Source: Triticum aestivum
Lineage: Eukaryota > Streptophyta > Magnoliopsida > Poales > Poaceae
Assembly: GCF_018294505.1 (NCBI RefSeq)
Contig: NC_057808.1
Coordinates: forward strand, 360,536,871 to 360,600,870
DNA length: 64,000 nt
Direction of reading: 5' to 3'
The notes beneath the pieces are model-generated. The model did not search any database. It was not told the DNA's origin and saw nothing but the letters and a program-made list of their open reading frames with translations. The position numbers and the translations under genes were made by a program. This document shows positions 21,805-32,382 of the stretch, piece after piece. Positions within the stretch are counted from its first letter, which is position 1. Each line of letters opens with the position of its first letter.

Positions 21805-24800
21805 TTATGGGTAAAACTTGCGAAGATGCTCGATGTTCCAGGAGTTGCTCACGACATCTTCGGTCTCCAGGCGGACTGTGCCAGGCCTGGTGACTCGTAT
21901 TACCCGATAACGGCCTTCCCACTTCGGTGTCAACTTGTTGGCATTCTTGGCCGACTGAATGCGCCGAAGAACAAGGTCGCCTTCCTCAAAGCTTCGGGCA
22001 TGAACCTTGCGGCTATGGTAGCGACGCAAGGCTTGCTGGTAGCGCACTGCTCTCACAGCAGCCCGAAGACGATCTTCCTCAAGGAGCGTCGCGTCATCTT
22101 GGCGCAACTGCTCTTGCTCAAGCTCATCATAAGCGAGCACTCGAGGTGACCCATATATGAGTTCCGTGGGGAGAACTGCTTCTGCCCCGTAGACCAGGGC
22201 AAAAGGTGTCTGGTTAGTGGCTCGATTTGGCGTTGTTCTGATCGACCAAAGAACCGCCGGCAATTCATCAATCCAACGCCTTCCGCTCTTGCGCAGCTTG
22301 TCAAAAGTCTTTGTCCTTAGGCCTCGCAACACTTCAGCATTCGCCCTCTCCGCTTGGCCGTTGCTCCGTGGGTGTGCCACGGAAGCAAAACAGACCTTGC
22401 TGCCGAGGCCTTGAATGTACTGCATGAAGGTGTGGCTCGTGAACTGCGTGCCGTTGTCGGTGATGACTCTATTTGGCACACCAAAATGGCAGACCAGTCC
22501 TTTGAAAAACTTGACAACTGACTGAGCAGTCACCTTTCTCACTGCTTCCACCTCCGGCCACTTTGTGAACTTGTCGATTGCAACGTACAAGTACTCAAAG
22601 CCCCCGACAGCGCGGGGGAAAGGGCCCAGTATGTCGAGCCCCCAGGCCGAGAATGGCCAGGAGAGAGGGATTGTTTGAAGGGCTTGGGTTGGTTGATGAA
22701 GCTTCTTTGAATGGAACTGACACGCTTCACACTTGGTTACTAGTGCCGTCGCATCCTGGAGGGCGGTGGGCCAGAAGAAACCTTGCCGGAACGCCTTTCC
22801 GGCAAGGGGCCTTGATCCTATGTGGGAGCCACATATGCCTCCATGTATCTCTGCCAACAGCTCCAGTCCTTCCTCCCGGGGGATGCACTTCAATTTCACG
22901 CCGTTCGGCCTTCTCCTGTACAGGACGTCATCGACAAACTGGTACAGGGCGGACCGACGGGCTACTTTCTCCGCTTCTTCCTGCTCCTCAGTAAGCTCCC
23001 CTGTTTGGAGGAATCGGATGGTATGTTGTGCCCACGCCGAAGCCTGAGGCTCGACGGCAAGGACCAAAGGCATTTCTTTCGCCATGGGAGCGGCTGTCTC
23101 TATGGCTAGATCTTGATGCCCTGCCGGAGGCAGCTGCTCTTGGGCAGGCTCAGCGTCCGCGGCAGCACCCTTGCCGGCAGCCCCAGAGGGCTCGGTAGGA
23201 AAGTACTTGCCGGGACCCGACTTTGTTCGCTTGTTCTGCCCTGTTGATGGTTTGATGGATGGTTGAGTTAGCCGGAGCAAAAAGGTACCCGGTTCCACGG
23301 GTAGCTTGAATGCGACACACTTTGACAGGTAATCGGCGGTGTCGTTCTCCCTTCGGGGGACGTTCTCCGCTTGGATACCGTCAAAGTGCTCCTCCAGCTT
23401 CCTCACTTTATCTACGTAATCTTCCATCAATGGGCTCTGGTAATCCTTGTTGACATGCCTGACAACAAGCTGCGAGTCACCCCTGACGATGAGCTTCTTA
23501 ACCCCGAGGTCTACCGCGATCCTGAAACCGGCAAGCAATCCCTCGTACTCAGCAGTGTTGTTGGTGGACATCTCTCGGGGAAAGTGCATCTAGATCACGT
23601 ACTTGAGGTGCTCCCCGGTAGGTGCGACGAGCAGCACACCGACACCGGCGCCTTGCAGCGAGAAAGCCCCATCAAAGTACATGATCCAGTCGCGATCTTC
23701 CTCCTTGCCGGGGAGAGTGGTCTCCTGGATTTCTTCATCAGGCGTTGAGGTCCATTCTGCAATGAACTCCGCCAAGACTCTGCTCTGAATTGTCGAGGTA
23801 CTTTCAAACTTCAAACCGAAACTTGATAACTCCAAGGCCCACTCCACAATCCTCCCGGTTGCATCTGGGTTATGCAGTATCCGTTGTAACGGGAGGCGGG
23901 TGACGACAGTGATCTCGTGGGCTTGGAAGTAATGACGCAGCTTCCTCGAGGCCATAAGGAGGCCGAAGAGCAATTTCTACACACCGGAGTACCTCGATCT
24001 AGCTCCCTGCAAGAGGGATCTGACAAAGTAAACCGGGTGCTGCATCATCTTCTTCTTCTGCACCACCTCTCTTGACTGCGCGGTCCCTGCCTCGGTGGCA
24101 CCAGACTCTGCCGGGGGCCTCGCCTTGCCGGCACCCGGCCCTGCCGGGGGAATCTTGGGCTTGCCATCCGCTGGTTCTGCCGCCGTCACTGCCTCCTCGT
24201 TAACCTCCCTCTGCGCCACTAGCGCGGCGCTGACCACTTGATTCGTCGCCGCCAGATACAACAGCAACGGCTCTTGTGGTTTAGGCGCAACCAGTATTGG
24301 CGTGGAGGAAAGGTATCTTTTCAAATCCTGCAATGCTGCCTCGGCTTCTGGGGTCCATTCCATTGGGCCTGCCTTCTTCAAGATTTTGAAGAAAGGAAGG
24401 GCGCGCTCGGCGGACTTGGAGATGAATCGGCTCATGGCGGCAACGCAGCCGGTGAGCCGACGCACGTCTTTGATCCGCTTGGGTGCCTCAATCTGCTCAA
24501 TAGCCTTGATTTTGTCTGGGTTTGCCTCGATCCCGCGCCGCGACACAAAGAATCTGAGATGCTTGCCGGATGGAACACCGAAGACATACTTCTCAGGGTT
24601 CAGCTTGAGGTTGATCTTGCGCAGGTTGGCAAATGTCTCTTCTAGATCTTGCACAAGAGTGGGCCCGTCCTTGGTTTTGACCACTATGTCATCCATGTAG
24701 GCCTCCATATTTCTATGGAGCTGAGGTTCAAAACCAATTTGGACTGCTCTTGCAAATGTTGAGCCAGCGCTCTTCAACCTGAAAGGCATCCGTAAAAAGC

Positions 24801-26265
24801 AATACGTACCACATGGGGTGATGAACGCTGTCTTTTCTTCATCCTCTCTTGTCATGAAGATCTGGTGGTAGCCCGAGTAGGCGTCGAGGAATGATAACAG
24901 ATCACACCCGGCTATGGAGTCAACAATCTGGTCGATGCGCGGCAACGGGAAGGGGTCCTTAGGACAAGCCTTATTGATATCTGTGTAATCAATGCACAAC
25001 CTCCACTTCCCATTCGCCTTGCGCACCACTACCGGATTGGCCAACCACGTCGGGTGGAGCACTCCTCTCACCAACCCTGCCGCTTCCAGCTTCCTGATCT
25101 CCTTTGTGATGAACTCCTGCCTCTCCAGAGCCTGCTTTCTGACCTTCTGCTTGACGGGCCGCGCATGGGGGCAGACAGCTAGGTGGTGCTCAATCACCTC
25201 CCTGGGAACACCGGGGATGTCGGATGCTTGCCATGCAAACACATTGACATTCGCCCACAGGAGGGTGACGAGCGCGCCTTCCTATTTGCTGCCGAGGGTG
25301 GAGCCTATGGTGAAGGCCCCTCCCGTGCCATCCTCCCTGGCGGACACCTTCTTGGTCTACGGTGGCTCGGCTCTGGATCTCTTGCTCTTGCCGGTAGAGC
25401 TCTCTGGCACGTCCTCGACAGCAGCACAACACTCCGAAGAGGTGCGCTTGCCGGAGTGGGTGCGAGAGGTCTTGCCGGGCTTCTTCTTCCCTCCCGGGGC
25501 TTCAGCGGCAGGGGCAGGCGCCTTGGTGGCAGCTGCTGCAATTGCTTCCCGGTAGAGTTGGTCGGCGCAAATCAGCGCGTCCTTCTTGTCGGAGGGGACG
25601 GAGATGATGTCCAACGGCCCGGGCATCTTTAGCATGCTGTTGGCGTAGTGTGACGCCGCCATGAACTTGGCTAGCGCCAGGCGGCCGAGGATCCCGTTGT
25701 AGGGCAAGGGGATCTCGGCCACGTCGAAGACGATCCTCTCCGTCCTGTAGTTCAACTCTCCTCCAAATGTCACGGGCAGTGTGACCTTTCCCTTCGGCTG
25801 GCTCCTCCCCAGATTGACCCCTTGAAACATGCCCGTTTCCTCGAGGTCTCCATCAGGGATTTGCAACCTTTTGATCACGACAGGTGAGATCAGGTTCAGG
25901 CTGGCCCCGCCGTCAACCAACATCTTGTTCACCCTGAGGTTGCGTATCGTTGGTGAGACCAACAATGGCAAACACCCGACCGCGGTAGTGTGGTCAGGGT
26001 GGTCCTCGGCGTCAAAGATGAGGGGCGTGCTGGACCACTTCAGCGGCTTCTGAGAGTCGAACGACGGCTCTGCTGCTGTAATCTCACGCGCCCACTGCTT
26101 GAGCTGGCGGTGAGAGGTATGCAGGGAGGCGCCGCCATCGACGCACATGGCCTCCGTAGCCTTCTGGAACCCTTGCTCACCAGACTCGTCGTCCTCGTCG
26201 TGATCATCGTCTTCTTGGTTCTTGTCACGGCCCCGGGCGGGCCTCTCTTGCTGGTTGTCCTTGCC
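21805..26265 (-). pseudogene. pol of Tat-type element: protease, reverse transcriptase, RNase H, integrase
   Basis: Reading down the minus strand: protease around MLVDGGASLNLI (DGGA variant of the aspartic site); reverse transcriptase with VVVRKANGKWRLCIDYTDIN, FLDAYSGYHQI and the catalytic YMDD (24688-24699); RNase H with MYFDGAF and NNTAEYEGLLAG; integrase with a zinc region (HGG, CEACQFHSKK) and an intact DDE set in LDILGPF, ITDNGTQF and NGQAERAN. The longest open piece is 594 codons (23589-21805). Four in-frame TAG codons break it at 25357-25359, 25282-25284, 23977-23979 and 23590-23592, each where the family has Gln. The frame otherwise continues across them. No chromodomain is visible at the C-terminus, as expected for Tat. 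Confidence 0.9.
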
Positions 26266-26316
26266 TGGGCGGCTTCCTTGGCCGCCACGCTTCTTGCTGG
26301 ATCCCTCAGCACCATC

Positions 26317-28157
26317 CTAGTCCTTCTCCTTGTCCCGCCTCTCGTACTCAGCCTTTTGCTTCTCAGCAAGCAGCTCGACTTGTCGGCAGTTCTGGAGGTC
26401 GTGGCCCTTGGTGCGGTGGATCTTGCAGTATTGCTTGCCGGAGCTTCCTGGCTTGTCGGTAGCCACCAAGGCCCGGGAGGCGGCGCACCCGGCAATCTCC
26501 TTGTCGGGGGCGCCTGCCTTGACCTTCTTGCCGGCACCGATGGCCTTGCCTTTGCGTTTCCTGTTGCGACGCCGGCCCTTCTTCGTCGGGGTAGCGGCGT
26601 CTTCATCGGTAGAGTCGGTTTCCGCGCCGGCATCTTCGCCGGGGTACTTCCTTCCCTCTTTAGCCTGGGCGCACCTATCGGCCAGAACGTAGAGCTCGGC
26701 CACATCCTTAACCTTGGTCATCGCCAGCTCCTCGCGCATCTTGCGATTGCGCACGTTCTGGTGGAACGCGCTAATCACAGCGGCGGGATGAACGTCGGGG
26801 ATGTTGTACCGCACTCGGCTGAATCTCTGGATATACTTGCGCAGGGTTTCCCCTTCTCTCTGGGGAATGATGTGCAGATCGCTGCCTGGCCATGAGCTTG
26901 GTGGCCTCCTGTGAAGGCGCCAACGAACTCATGGCACAGATCCGACCAAGAAGAAATAGAATCCACCGGCAAGTGCATCAGCCAAGACATCACATTGGGC
27001 TTGAGCGCCAGCGGGAAATAGTTAGCAAGAACCTTGTTGTCGCGAGCCCCAGTAGCCTGCATCGCGATGGTGTAGATGCTGAGGAACTCGGACGGATGGG
27101 TCTTGCCAGTGTACTTCTCGTCGACGTCGGGCTTGAACGTGCGGTGGGACGGCCACTGGAACTGCCGCAGCTCACGGGTAAAGGCCGGGCTGCCCACCTC
27201 GTAAGGTAGGCCGCCGGAGCCCCCCGGTGCTGGGTGGTCCATAGCGGGTCCCGCCCGCTTGTCCGACTGGCGGCGCGTTTCGCGCCGGCGCTCGACGGTG
27301 GTTCGAGCGTCTTCGTGAGCTCGTTCCCGAAGGACCTGGCGCTGGTCGCGGATGGTCCGTGGGTCGGACGAGCTATGGAGATGTTATCACAAGCGTTGTG
27401 ACGACGGGCCGACGCCCGCGGCGGCTGGCGAGGAGGAGGAGAATGCACCGTGGCCGCAAATCCCCCAGTCCTCCCAGCACCAGCATGCGGTGGTTCGGTG
27501 GAGCGCCGACCCGAGGGTCCCGTCGGTCGCGGATCGTCTTTGTTGGTGACGGCGACGAGGCTCCGGATGGTGGCCCTCCACTCGTCAAGCTTCTCCGCAG
27601 CAGGCGACCCAAAGCTTCTGCTGGCGTGGGCGGCGGCGACAGCTGAGTGGATCGCGGCGCGCTTCGACTTCTAACTACGTTAGAAGGAGCTCCGTTACGA
27701 CCCAACGGCCGCGTGCCATTTTCGCCAGCGCTTCGGCGGGCGTGCTGAACCCCTTCATCCTGCGGATGACGCACGGGGCTCTTCCGACGGCGGTACTCAG
27801 GGTCACCAACGTGGTGACGCTGCTCGGCGCGCACACCATGGGAAGAGCGCGCAGTGGTCGCCGGTGTGGGCATCCTGGAGGTCGACGCGCCGCCCGGAGG
27901 TGGCACAACGACACCCCTGGAGGGCCCCGCGCCGCCTGCGGGGGCCCAGCTCCATCTTTGGATCCGGCGACGTGTGGCTGGTCGTCTGGTGTGCGAACGA
28001 CGCCGCTCGCCAGGCTCTGACTACGAGGGCGATGCTGGTGCTCGCGGAACGCGGCCCAGGTCCTGTCTGCGACCGGTCCACTGCTCGCCCGCACCGGCAC
28101 GGGCCGTTCGGCTCCCAACAAGCCGACCGCCGTGGCCGTCTTCTTCTTAGGATCCAT
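26317..28157 (-). pseudogene. gag of Tat-type element (frameshifted)
   Basis: The start on the minus strand is MDPKKKTATAVGLLGAERP at 28157. The N-terminal third is proline-, arginine- and serine-rich and broken by frameshifts. The capsid core reads FKPDVDEKYTGKTHPSEFLS, then LANYFPLALKPNVMSWLMHL and WSDLCHEFVGAFTGGHQ. A frameshift follows near 26890, then YNIPDVHPAAVISAFHQN in the next frame. The nucleic-acid-binding end has a basic run (KKGRRRNRKRKGK) and a variant knuckle CKIHRTKGHDLQNC with His in place of the second Cys. Gag would form the particle; at least two shifts prevent this. Confidence 0.87.
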
Positions 28158-28210
28158 GGCGACGAGGAACTGCTAGGCTGATTACTAGACCAGATTCTCA
28201 CAACTACGCA

Positions 28211-28230
28211 CGCCCCTGCCTGGCGCGCCA
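28211..28230 (-). other. Primer-binding site of Tat-type element
   Basis: Four bases inside the 5' LTR the minus strand reads TGGCGCGCCAGGCAGGGG, the primer-binding motif commonly seen in grass Tat-lineage elements. Confidence 0.7.
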
Positions 28231-28234
28231 AAGA

Positions 28235-29415
28235 TGTCGGTGTGGAACGACACCTATGGGATCACAAGAATCCCTACTAGGGTTGCCGGGGCGCGGGGTT
28301 GCGAGAAGAGCAGGGTTAGTAACCAGCACAAGGATCGTTTACCCAGGTTCGGGCCGCGAGGATGCGTAAAACCCTAGTCCTGCTTTGGTGGGTGTATTTC
28401 AGAGAGTTCTTGAGCTCTCGAACTAGCTGTGCTCAGTGCGTGGTCCGAAAGAGTCGAATCCTTCTCCAGTATGCCATGGGCCTCCTTTTATAGTCGAAAG
28501 GGGCTGCCACAGTGGCACACAGGAGGTGGAAAGGCGTACAGTGCCCTGAGCTTATCGCTCGTATTACACGATAAAACGCATTTAATGCGTAGCTTAGGTG
28601 TCCCTCTGCTTTATCAGGGACGGGGGCGAGGCCCGTCCCGTCCATCGCCGCTCCTCCTCGCTTTGACACGCACCCTGGCCAGTGAGGCGTGTGGCGCCAT
28701 GTAGGCAGGCAGGCAGCTGAGGTGGCGCGGTGGTGGAGCCTTCACGAAGATCTGCATGCCGCCATGCAGGCGCTCGATGAGTTGGCCTGGGAGCTGCATG
28801 TTGCCACGCAGGTGCCCGCCCAGCTAGTTGGGCTGGCAGCTGCATGTGAACGGCGGTGGAAGCTTGGTTGGTGTGGGCCTGGCGGTGGCCCTGCTGGCGT
28901 CCTTGGAGAGGGCCTTGCCGGGTGGCCCGGCAAGGGTCTTGCCGTGGCGCGCTGTCGTCCCCGGCAAGGACCTTGCTGGGGGTCTGGTGGCTTTCCTCGG
29001 TAAGGATCTTGCCAAGGGTTGTCGTCTTCTAATCCTCATCTGATCTTGAACATGTCTCCACAAAGATCTGCATGCCACCACAGAGGTGCCTTCCCGAGCC
29101 CTGGCCCCATGTGGATGATGGCGTTGGGGACCGTGGGCTCAAGGGTGGCTCGCTCTGTTGGTGTGGGGCGAGCTGTCCCGGCAAGGATCTTGCTGGGATT
29201 GCTGAGGCTGCCCCGGCAAGGGTCTTGCCGGGGCACCTGCTTCGTCCCTCTGCTCTTTGTGGTCTTGGCCTTGGCTTTGCTCTAATAATCTTGAGCTTTG
29301 GTCTTACCTTGGCTCACCTCCCCTGCTCTGCTTGGTGTGACCGTGGGCATGGCTCTGACTGCCCGTGCACAGGTAAAGGGGTACAAAAGCGTTCCCCTCT
29401 TTTCATACACCGACA
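28235..29415 (-). repeat. 5' LTR of Tat-type element
   Basis: This 1,181-bp LTR pairs with 18118-19289. It carries one copy of the CTTGCCGGG/CCCGGCAAG palindrome at 28914-28934 where the other LTR has two. Confidence 0.92.
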
Positions 29416-29466
29416 TGCGGTGCGGCCGGGCGGCGGCGGCTCGGGACGGGGGCGGGGCGGTGCGGG

Positions 29467-29931
29467 NNNNNNNNNNNNNNNNNNNNNNNNNNNNNNNNNN
29501 NNNNNNNNNNNNNNNNNNNNNNNNNNNNNNNNNNNNNNNNNNNNNNNNNNNNNNNNNNNNNNNNNNNNNNNNNNNNNNNNNNNNNNNNNNNNNNNNNNNN
29601 NNNNNNNNNNNNNNNNNNNNNNNNNNNNNNNNNNNNNNNNNNNNNNNNNNNNNNNNNNNNNNNNNNNNNNNNNNNNNNNNNNNNNNNNNNNNNNNNNNNN
29701 NNNNNNNNNNNNNNNNNNNNNNNNNNNNNNNNNNNNNNNNNNNNNNNNNNNNNNNNNNNNNNNNNNNNNNNNNNNNNNNNNNNNNNNNNNNNNNNNNNNN
29801 NNNNNNNNNNNNNNNNNNNNNNNNNNNNNNNNNNNNNNNNNNNNNNNNNNNNNNNNNNNNNNNNNNNNNNNNNNNNNNNNNNNNNNNNNNNNNNNNNNNN
29901 NNNNNNNNNNNNNNNNNNNNNNNNNNNNNNN
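29467..29931. other. Assembly gap (N) in CACTA right arm
   Basis: 465 undetermined bases lie in GC-rich DNA of the CACTA element. ORFs spanning it are artefacts. Confidence 1.
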
Positions 29932-30046
29932 AGCTCGGCTAGGCAGGGCGGGCGGCGGCAGGGGTGAGGGGTCGGGGCGGCTCGGGCAGGGAGAGAGAGG
30001 GAATGGACAGATCGGGCGCGGGCGCGGCTCCTTATCTGCTAGGTCA

Positions 30047-30340
30047 CAGCTCTTTGCCGTCTGCCAGCAAACGGCAAAGAGCGTACCTAGTGGGGTGGGG
30101 CCGGGGGGGAAATGGGCGAACTAACGGCCATTTTCTTTGCCGTCCGCTGGCGGACGACAACGATGTTTTTGCGTCAGCTAGCGGACGGCAAGCGGACGGC
30201 AAAGATATGCTGATGGCAAAGCCATCCTTTGCCGTCCGCTGTCTCTTTGCCGTCAGTTTTCCGGTGGCTGATGGCAAAGCCTTTCTTTGCCGTCAGCTAG
30301 CGGACGACAAAGAAGTAGCAGACGGCAAAGAAGTGGATTC
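30047..30340. repeat. Right subterminal repeats of CACTA element
   Basis: At least ten copies of TTTGCCGTC or GACGGCAAA in both orientations run up to the CACTA terminus at 30348, mirroring the left array. Confidence 0.85.
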
Positions 30341-30348
30341 CTGTAGTG

Positions 30349-30610
30349 TATACAATAAAAGTACCAAAAATATTTATCTTATTATCTTTATCAGATCTCA
30401 CTTTTGCAAGTGGCCGTGAAGGGACTGACAACCCCTTTATCGCGTTGGTTGCAAGGTTCTTGATTGTTTGTGCAGGTACGAGGGATTTGCGTGTAGTCTC
30501 CTACTAGATTGATACCTTGGTTCTCAAAAACTGAGGGAAATACTTACGCTACTTTGCTGCACCACCCTTTTCTCTTCAAGGGAAAACCAACGCATGCTCA
30601 AGAGGTAGCA
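30349..30610 (+). repeat. Left LTR of Athila-type element, second part
   Basis: This continues the LTR interrupted at 15452, starting with the repeated TAT, and matches 36006-36270 of the right LTR up to the terminal AAGAGGTAGCA. Confidence 0.92.
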
Positions 30611-30621
30611 AGAAGGATTTC

Positions 30622-30708
30622 TGGCGCCGTTGCCCGGGAGATTTGCACCAAGTCAAGTCAAGATTTGATCTCCCGTCAAAGAGCCATTTCTGGCGCTGTT
30701 GCCGGGGA
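30622..30708 (+). other. Duplicated primer-binding-site region of Athila-type element
   Basis: TGGCGCCGTTGCCCGGGA at 30622-30639 is the expected primer-binding site. A second near-identical copy, TGGCGCTGTTGCCGGGGA, lies at 30691-30708, each preceded by ATTTC and followed by GAGAT. The two are about 69 bp apart in a direct duplication. Confidence 0.85.
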
Positions 30709-30899
30709 GATCTACGCACAAGTCAAGACATACCAAGTACCCATCACAAACTCTTCTCCCTTGCATTACATTATTTGCCATTTGCCTCTCGTTTTCCTCT
30801 CCCCCACTTCACCTTTGCCGTTTTATTCGCCCTCTTTTTCCGTTCGTCTCTTTTCGCTTGCTTCTTGTGTGCTCGTTCTTTGTGCGATTTGCTGCCATC

Positions 30900-31745
30900 A
30901 TGTCTGAAATTGGTGAGGTTATCATTGATAAGGATAGTGGTAATAACATGGAAAACTTTGATGCTTTTGATGATCCTCATGAAGATCCTACTATTTTACA
31001 CACTAAAAAGTTTCGGATTGGTAGTGGTAATATTATTGGAAAAGGAGTTATTCAAGATTTCTTTACTTGTGCCGGTGCTTTGCCCACTATGGGAGGGTCA
31101 ATTCTTCATAGAACTAGTAGTCTTGCAGATGCTATATCTTTGCACATAGTTGAACTTGAAAGACAATTTATGCATACGCATCCTTCCTTACAAAGGATTT
31201 TCTTAGAATTTTCCAATATTGAGCATTCTTCTGTCAAACGCGCAGCTTCTATCTTTTTGGCACATGAGTTCAGATTTATTATGAAAGAAGCCAAGGAAAT
31301 TTTTGCGCACTATAGGGTGGATGCCGGCCGTCCACCCATAGAGGCTATCCTTTTTAATCAGGAAGATATAATGCGTTTACAATCTTTAGATCATGTTGCT
31401 TATAATCAAAACCTTAGAAAGAAGGTTCCTACCGATGTTCCAGTCAATAAAATTTCTGAGCTTAATGAGAGTTTTGCCATTCAGAACAACGAGCTAGGAT
31501 TTTCTCTTGAACAAAGTCTCATGACTTTTTGCCAAAAGAATTGTTATAATGATGAATTAGTTGTGCAATATAAGGGGCCAAAGGAGGAACCCATACCTCT
31601 CGAGCTTGATCTTGGGGACTTTTGTCCCATTAAATTTAGCCCTTTTGATTACTTTTGCTTGCCTCAAAGAAAACTTGCTGCTGAACGTAGGGAATACGAG
31701 ATGAGTTTTCACGATTTGCCTTACCATTATTATGATAATACCTAG
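30900..31745 (+). CDS. Single ORF of non-autonomous Athila-type element, unknown function
   Basis: This is an uninterrupted frame of 281 residues starting MSEIGEVIIDKDSGNNMENF. I chose this ATG because it opens the acidic, well-formed part; the frame is open upstream to 30699 but through low-complexity untranslated leader. I see no zinc knuckle, protease or polymerase motif. Some middle segments (HIVELERQFMHTHPSLQRIF, FRFIMKEAKEIFAHYRVDAG) look helical. It is probably the element's gag-related or packaging protein, but that is inference from position only. The intact frame contrasts with every other retrotransposon gene in the window. Confidence 0.6.
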   Translation: MSEIGEVIIDKDSGNNMENFDAFDDPHEDPTILHTKKFRIGSGNIIGKGVIQDFFTCAGALPTMGGSILHRTSSLADAISLHIVELERQFMHTHPSLQRIFLEFSNIEHSSVKRAASIFLAHEFRFIMKEAKEIFAHYRVDAGRPPIEAILFNQEDIMRLQSLDHVAYNQNLRKKVPTDVPVNKISELNESFAIQNNELGFSLEQSLMTFCQKNCYNDELVVQYKGPKEEPIPLELDLGDFCPIKFSPFDYFCLPQRKLAAERREYEMSFHDLPYHYYDNT

Positions 31746-32169
31746 ATCTATTCTTGCTTTTATGCCTAGCTAGGGGCGTTAAACGATAGCGCTTGTTGGG
31801 AGGCAACCCAATTTTATTTTTGTTTCTGTTTAGTAATAAATAATTCATCTAGCTTCTGTTTAGATGTGTTTTTATGTTTTAATTAGTGTTTGTGCCAAGT
31901 AGAACCAATAGGATCTTCTTGGGTGATAGTTGTTTGATCTTGCTGAAAAAGACAGAAACTTTACTCCCACGAAAATAATTGTTAAAATTCACCAGAACGT
32001 GATAAATCGCTAATTCTTTTTGAAGTAGACCAATATACAAACTATCCAGGTTGTCCTAGTTTTTCATAAGTTTTGGAGTTCCAGAAGTATTCGAACAAAT
32101 CTGATTGCTACATACTGTTCTGTTTTTGACAGATTTTCGTGTGTTGTTTGCTTATTTTGATGAATCTAT
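31746..32169 (+). other. Non-coding interior with conserved stem-loop motif
   Basis: Right after the stop, 31768-31812 carries GGGGCGTTAAACGATAGCGC and TTGGGAGGCAACCCAA; the second is a short inverted repeat (TTGGG/CCCAA). This motif pair is a familiar conserved signal downstream of the ORF in Triticeae Athila-type elements. The rest is AT-rich with no gene. Confidence 0.6.
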
Positions 32170-32382
32170 NNNNNNNNNNNNNNNNNNNNNNNNNNNNNNN
32201 NNNNNNNNNNNNNNNNNNNNNNNNNNNNNNNNNNNNNNNNNNNNNNNNNNNNNNNNNNNNNNNNNNNNNNNNNNNNNNNNNNNNNNNNNNNNNNNNNNNN
32301 NNNNNNNNNNNNNNNNNNNNNNNNNNNNNNNNNNNNNNNNNNNNNNNNNNNNNNNNNNNNNNNNNNNNNNNNNNNNNNNNNN
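32170..32382. other. Assembly gap (N) in Athila-type element
   Basis: 213 undetermined bases. Confidence 1.

Larger units (their letters stand above)
18118..29415 (-). mobile_element. Tat-lineage Ty3/gypsy retrotransposon with antisense B3 gene (nest level 4)
   Basis: The LTRs (18118-19289 and 28235-29415) start TGTCGGTGTGGAACGAC and end ACACCGACA. Gag, protease, reverse transcriptase, RNase H and integrase are all on the minus strand, so the right LTR is the 5' one. The primer-binding site TGGCGCGCCAGGCAGG and the long stretch between integrase and 3' LTR, which carries an antisense gene, are typical of the Tat lineage. The flanking duplication is imperfect (GGCGG at 18113-18117, TGCGG at 29416-29420). 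Pol carries four premature TAG codons and gag has frameshifts. It sits inside the CACTA element and is the innermost, so the youngest, insertion in the nest. Confidence 0.93.
15453..30348. mobile_element. CACTA (En/Spm) DNA transposon, nest level 3
   Basis: The element starts CACTACTAGAATTAGC and ends GGATTCCTGTAGTG, with the 3-bp duplication TAT on both sides (15450-15452, 30349-30351), all diagnostic for CACTA. Both ends carry many copies of subterminal words around TTTGCCGTC and GACGGCAAA. Inside, the left portion keeps remnants of a minus-strand gene with an acidic domain and a C-terminal membrane segment. No transposase with a catalytic domain remains. A Tat-type retrotransposon (18118-29415) occupies the middle and an assembly gap lies on the right (29467-29931). 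Without the insert and gap the element would be about 3.1 kb, so it is a deletion derivative. Confidence 0.93.

Noticed and set aside
29072..30124. Long plus-strand ORFs at 29072-30124 and other ORFs crossing N runs
   Set aside because: Undetermined bases were read through; coding cannot be claimed across a gap.
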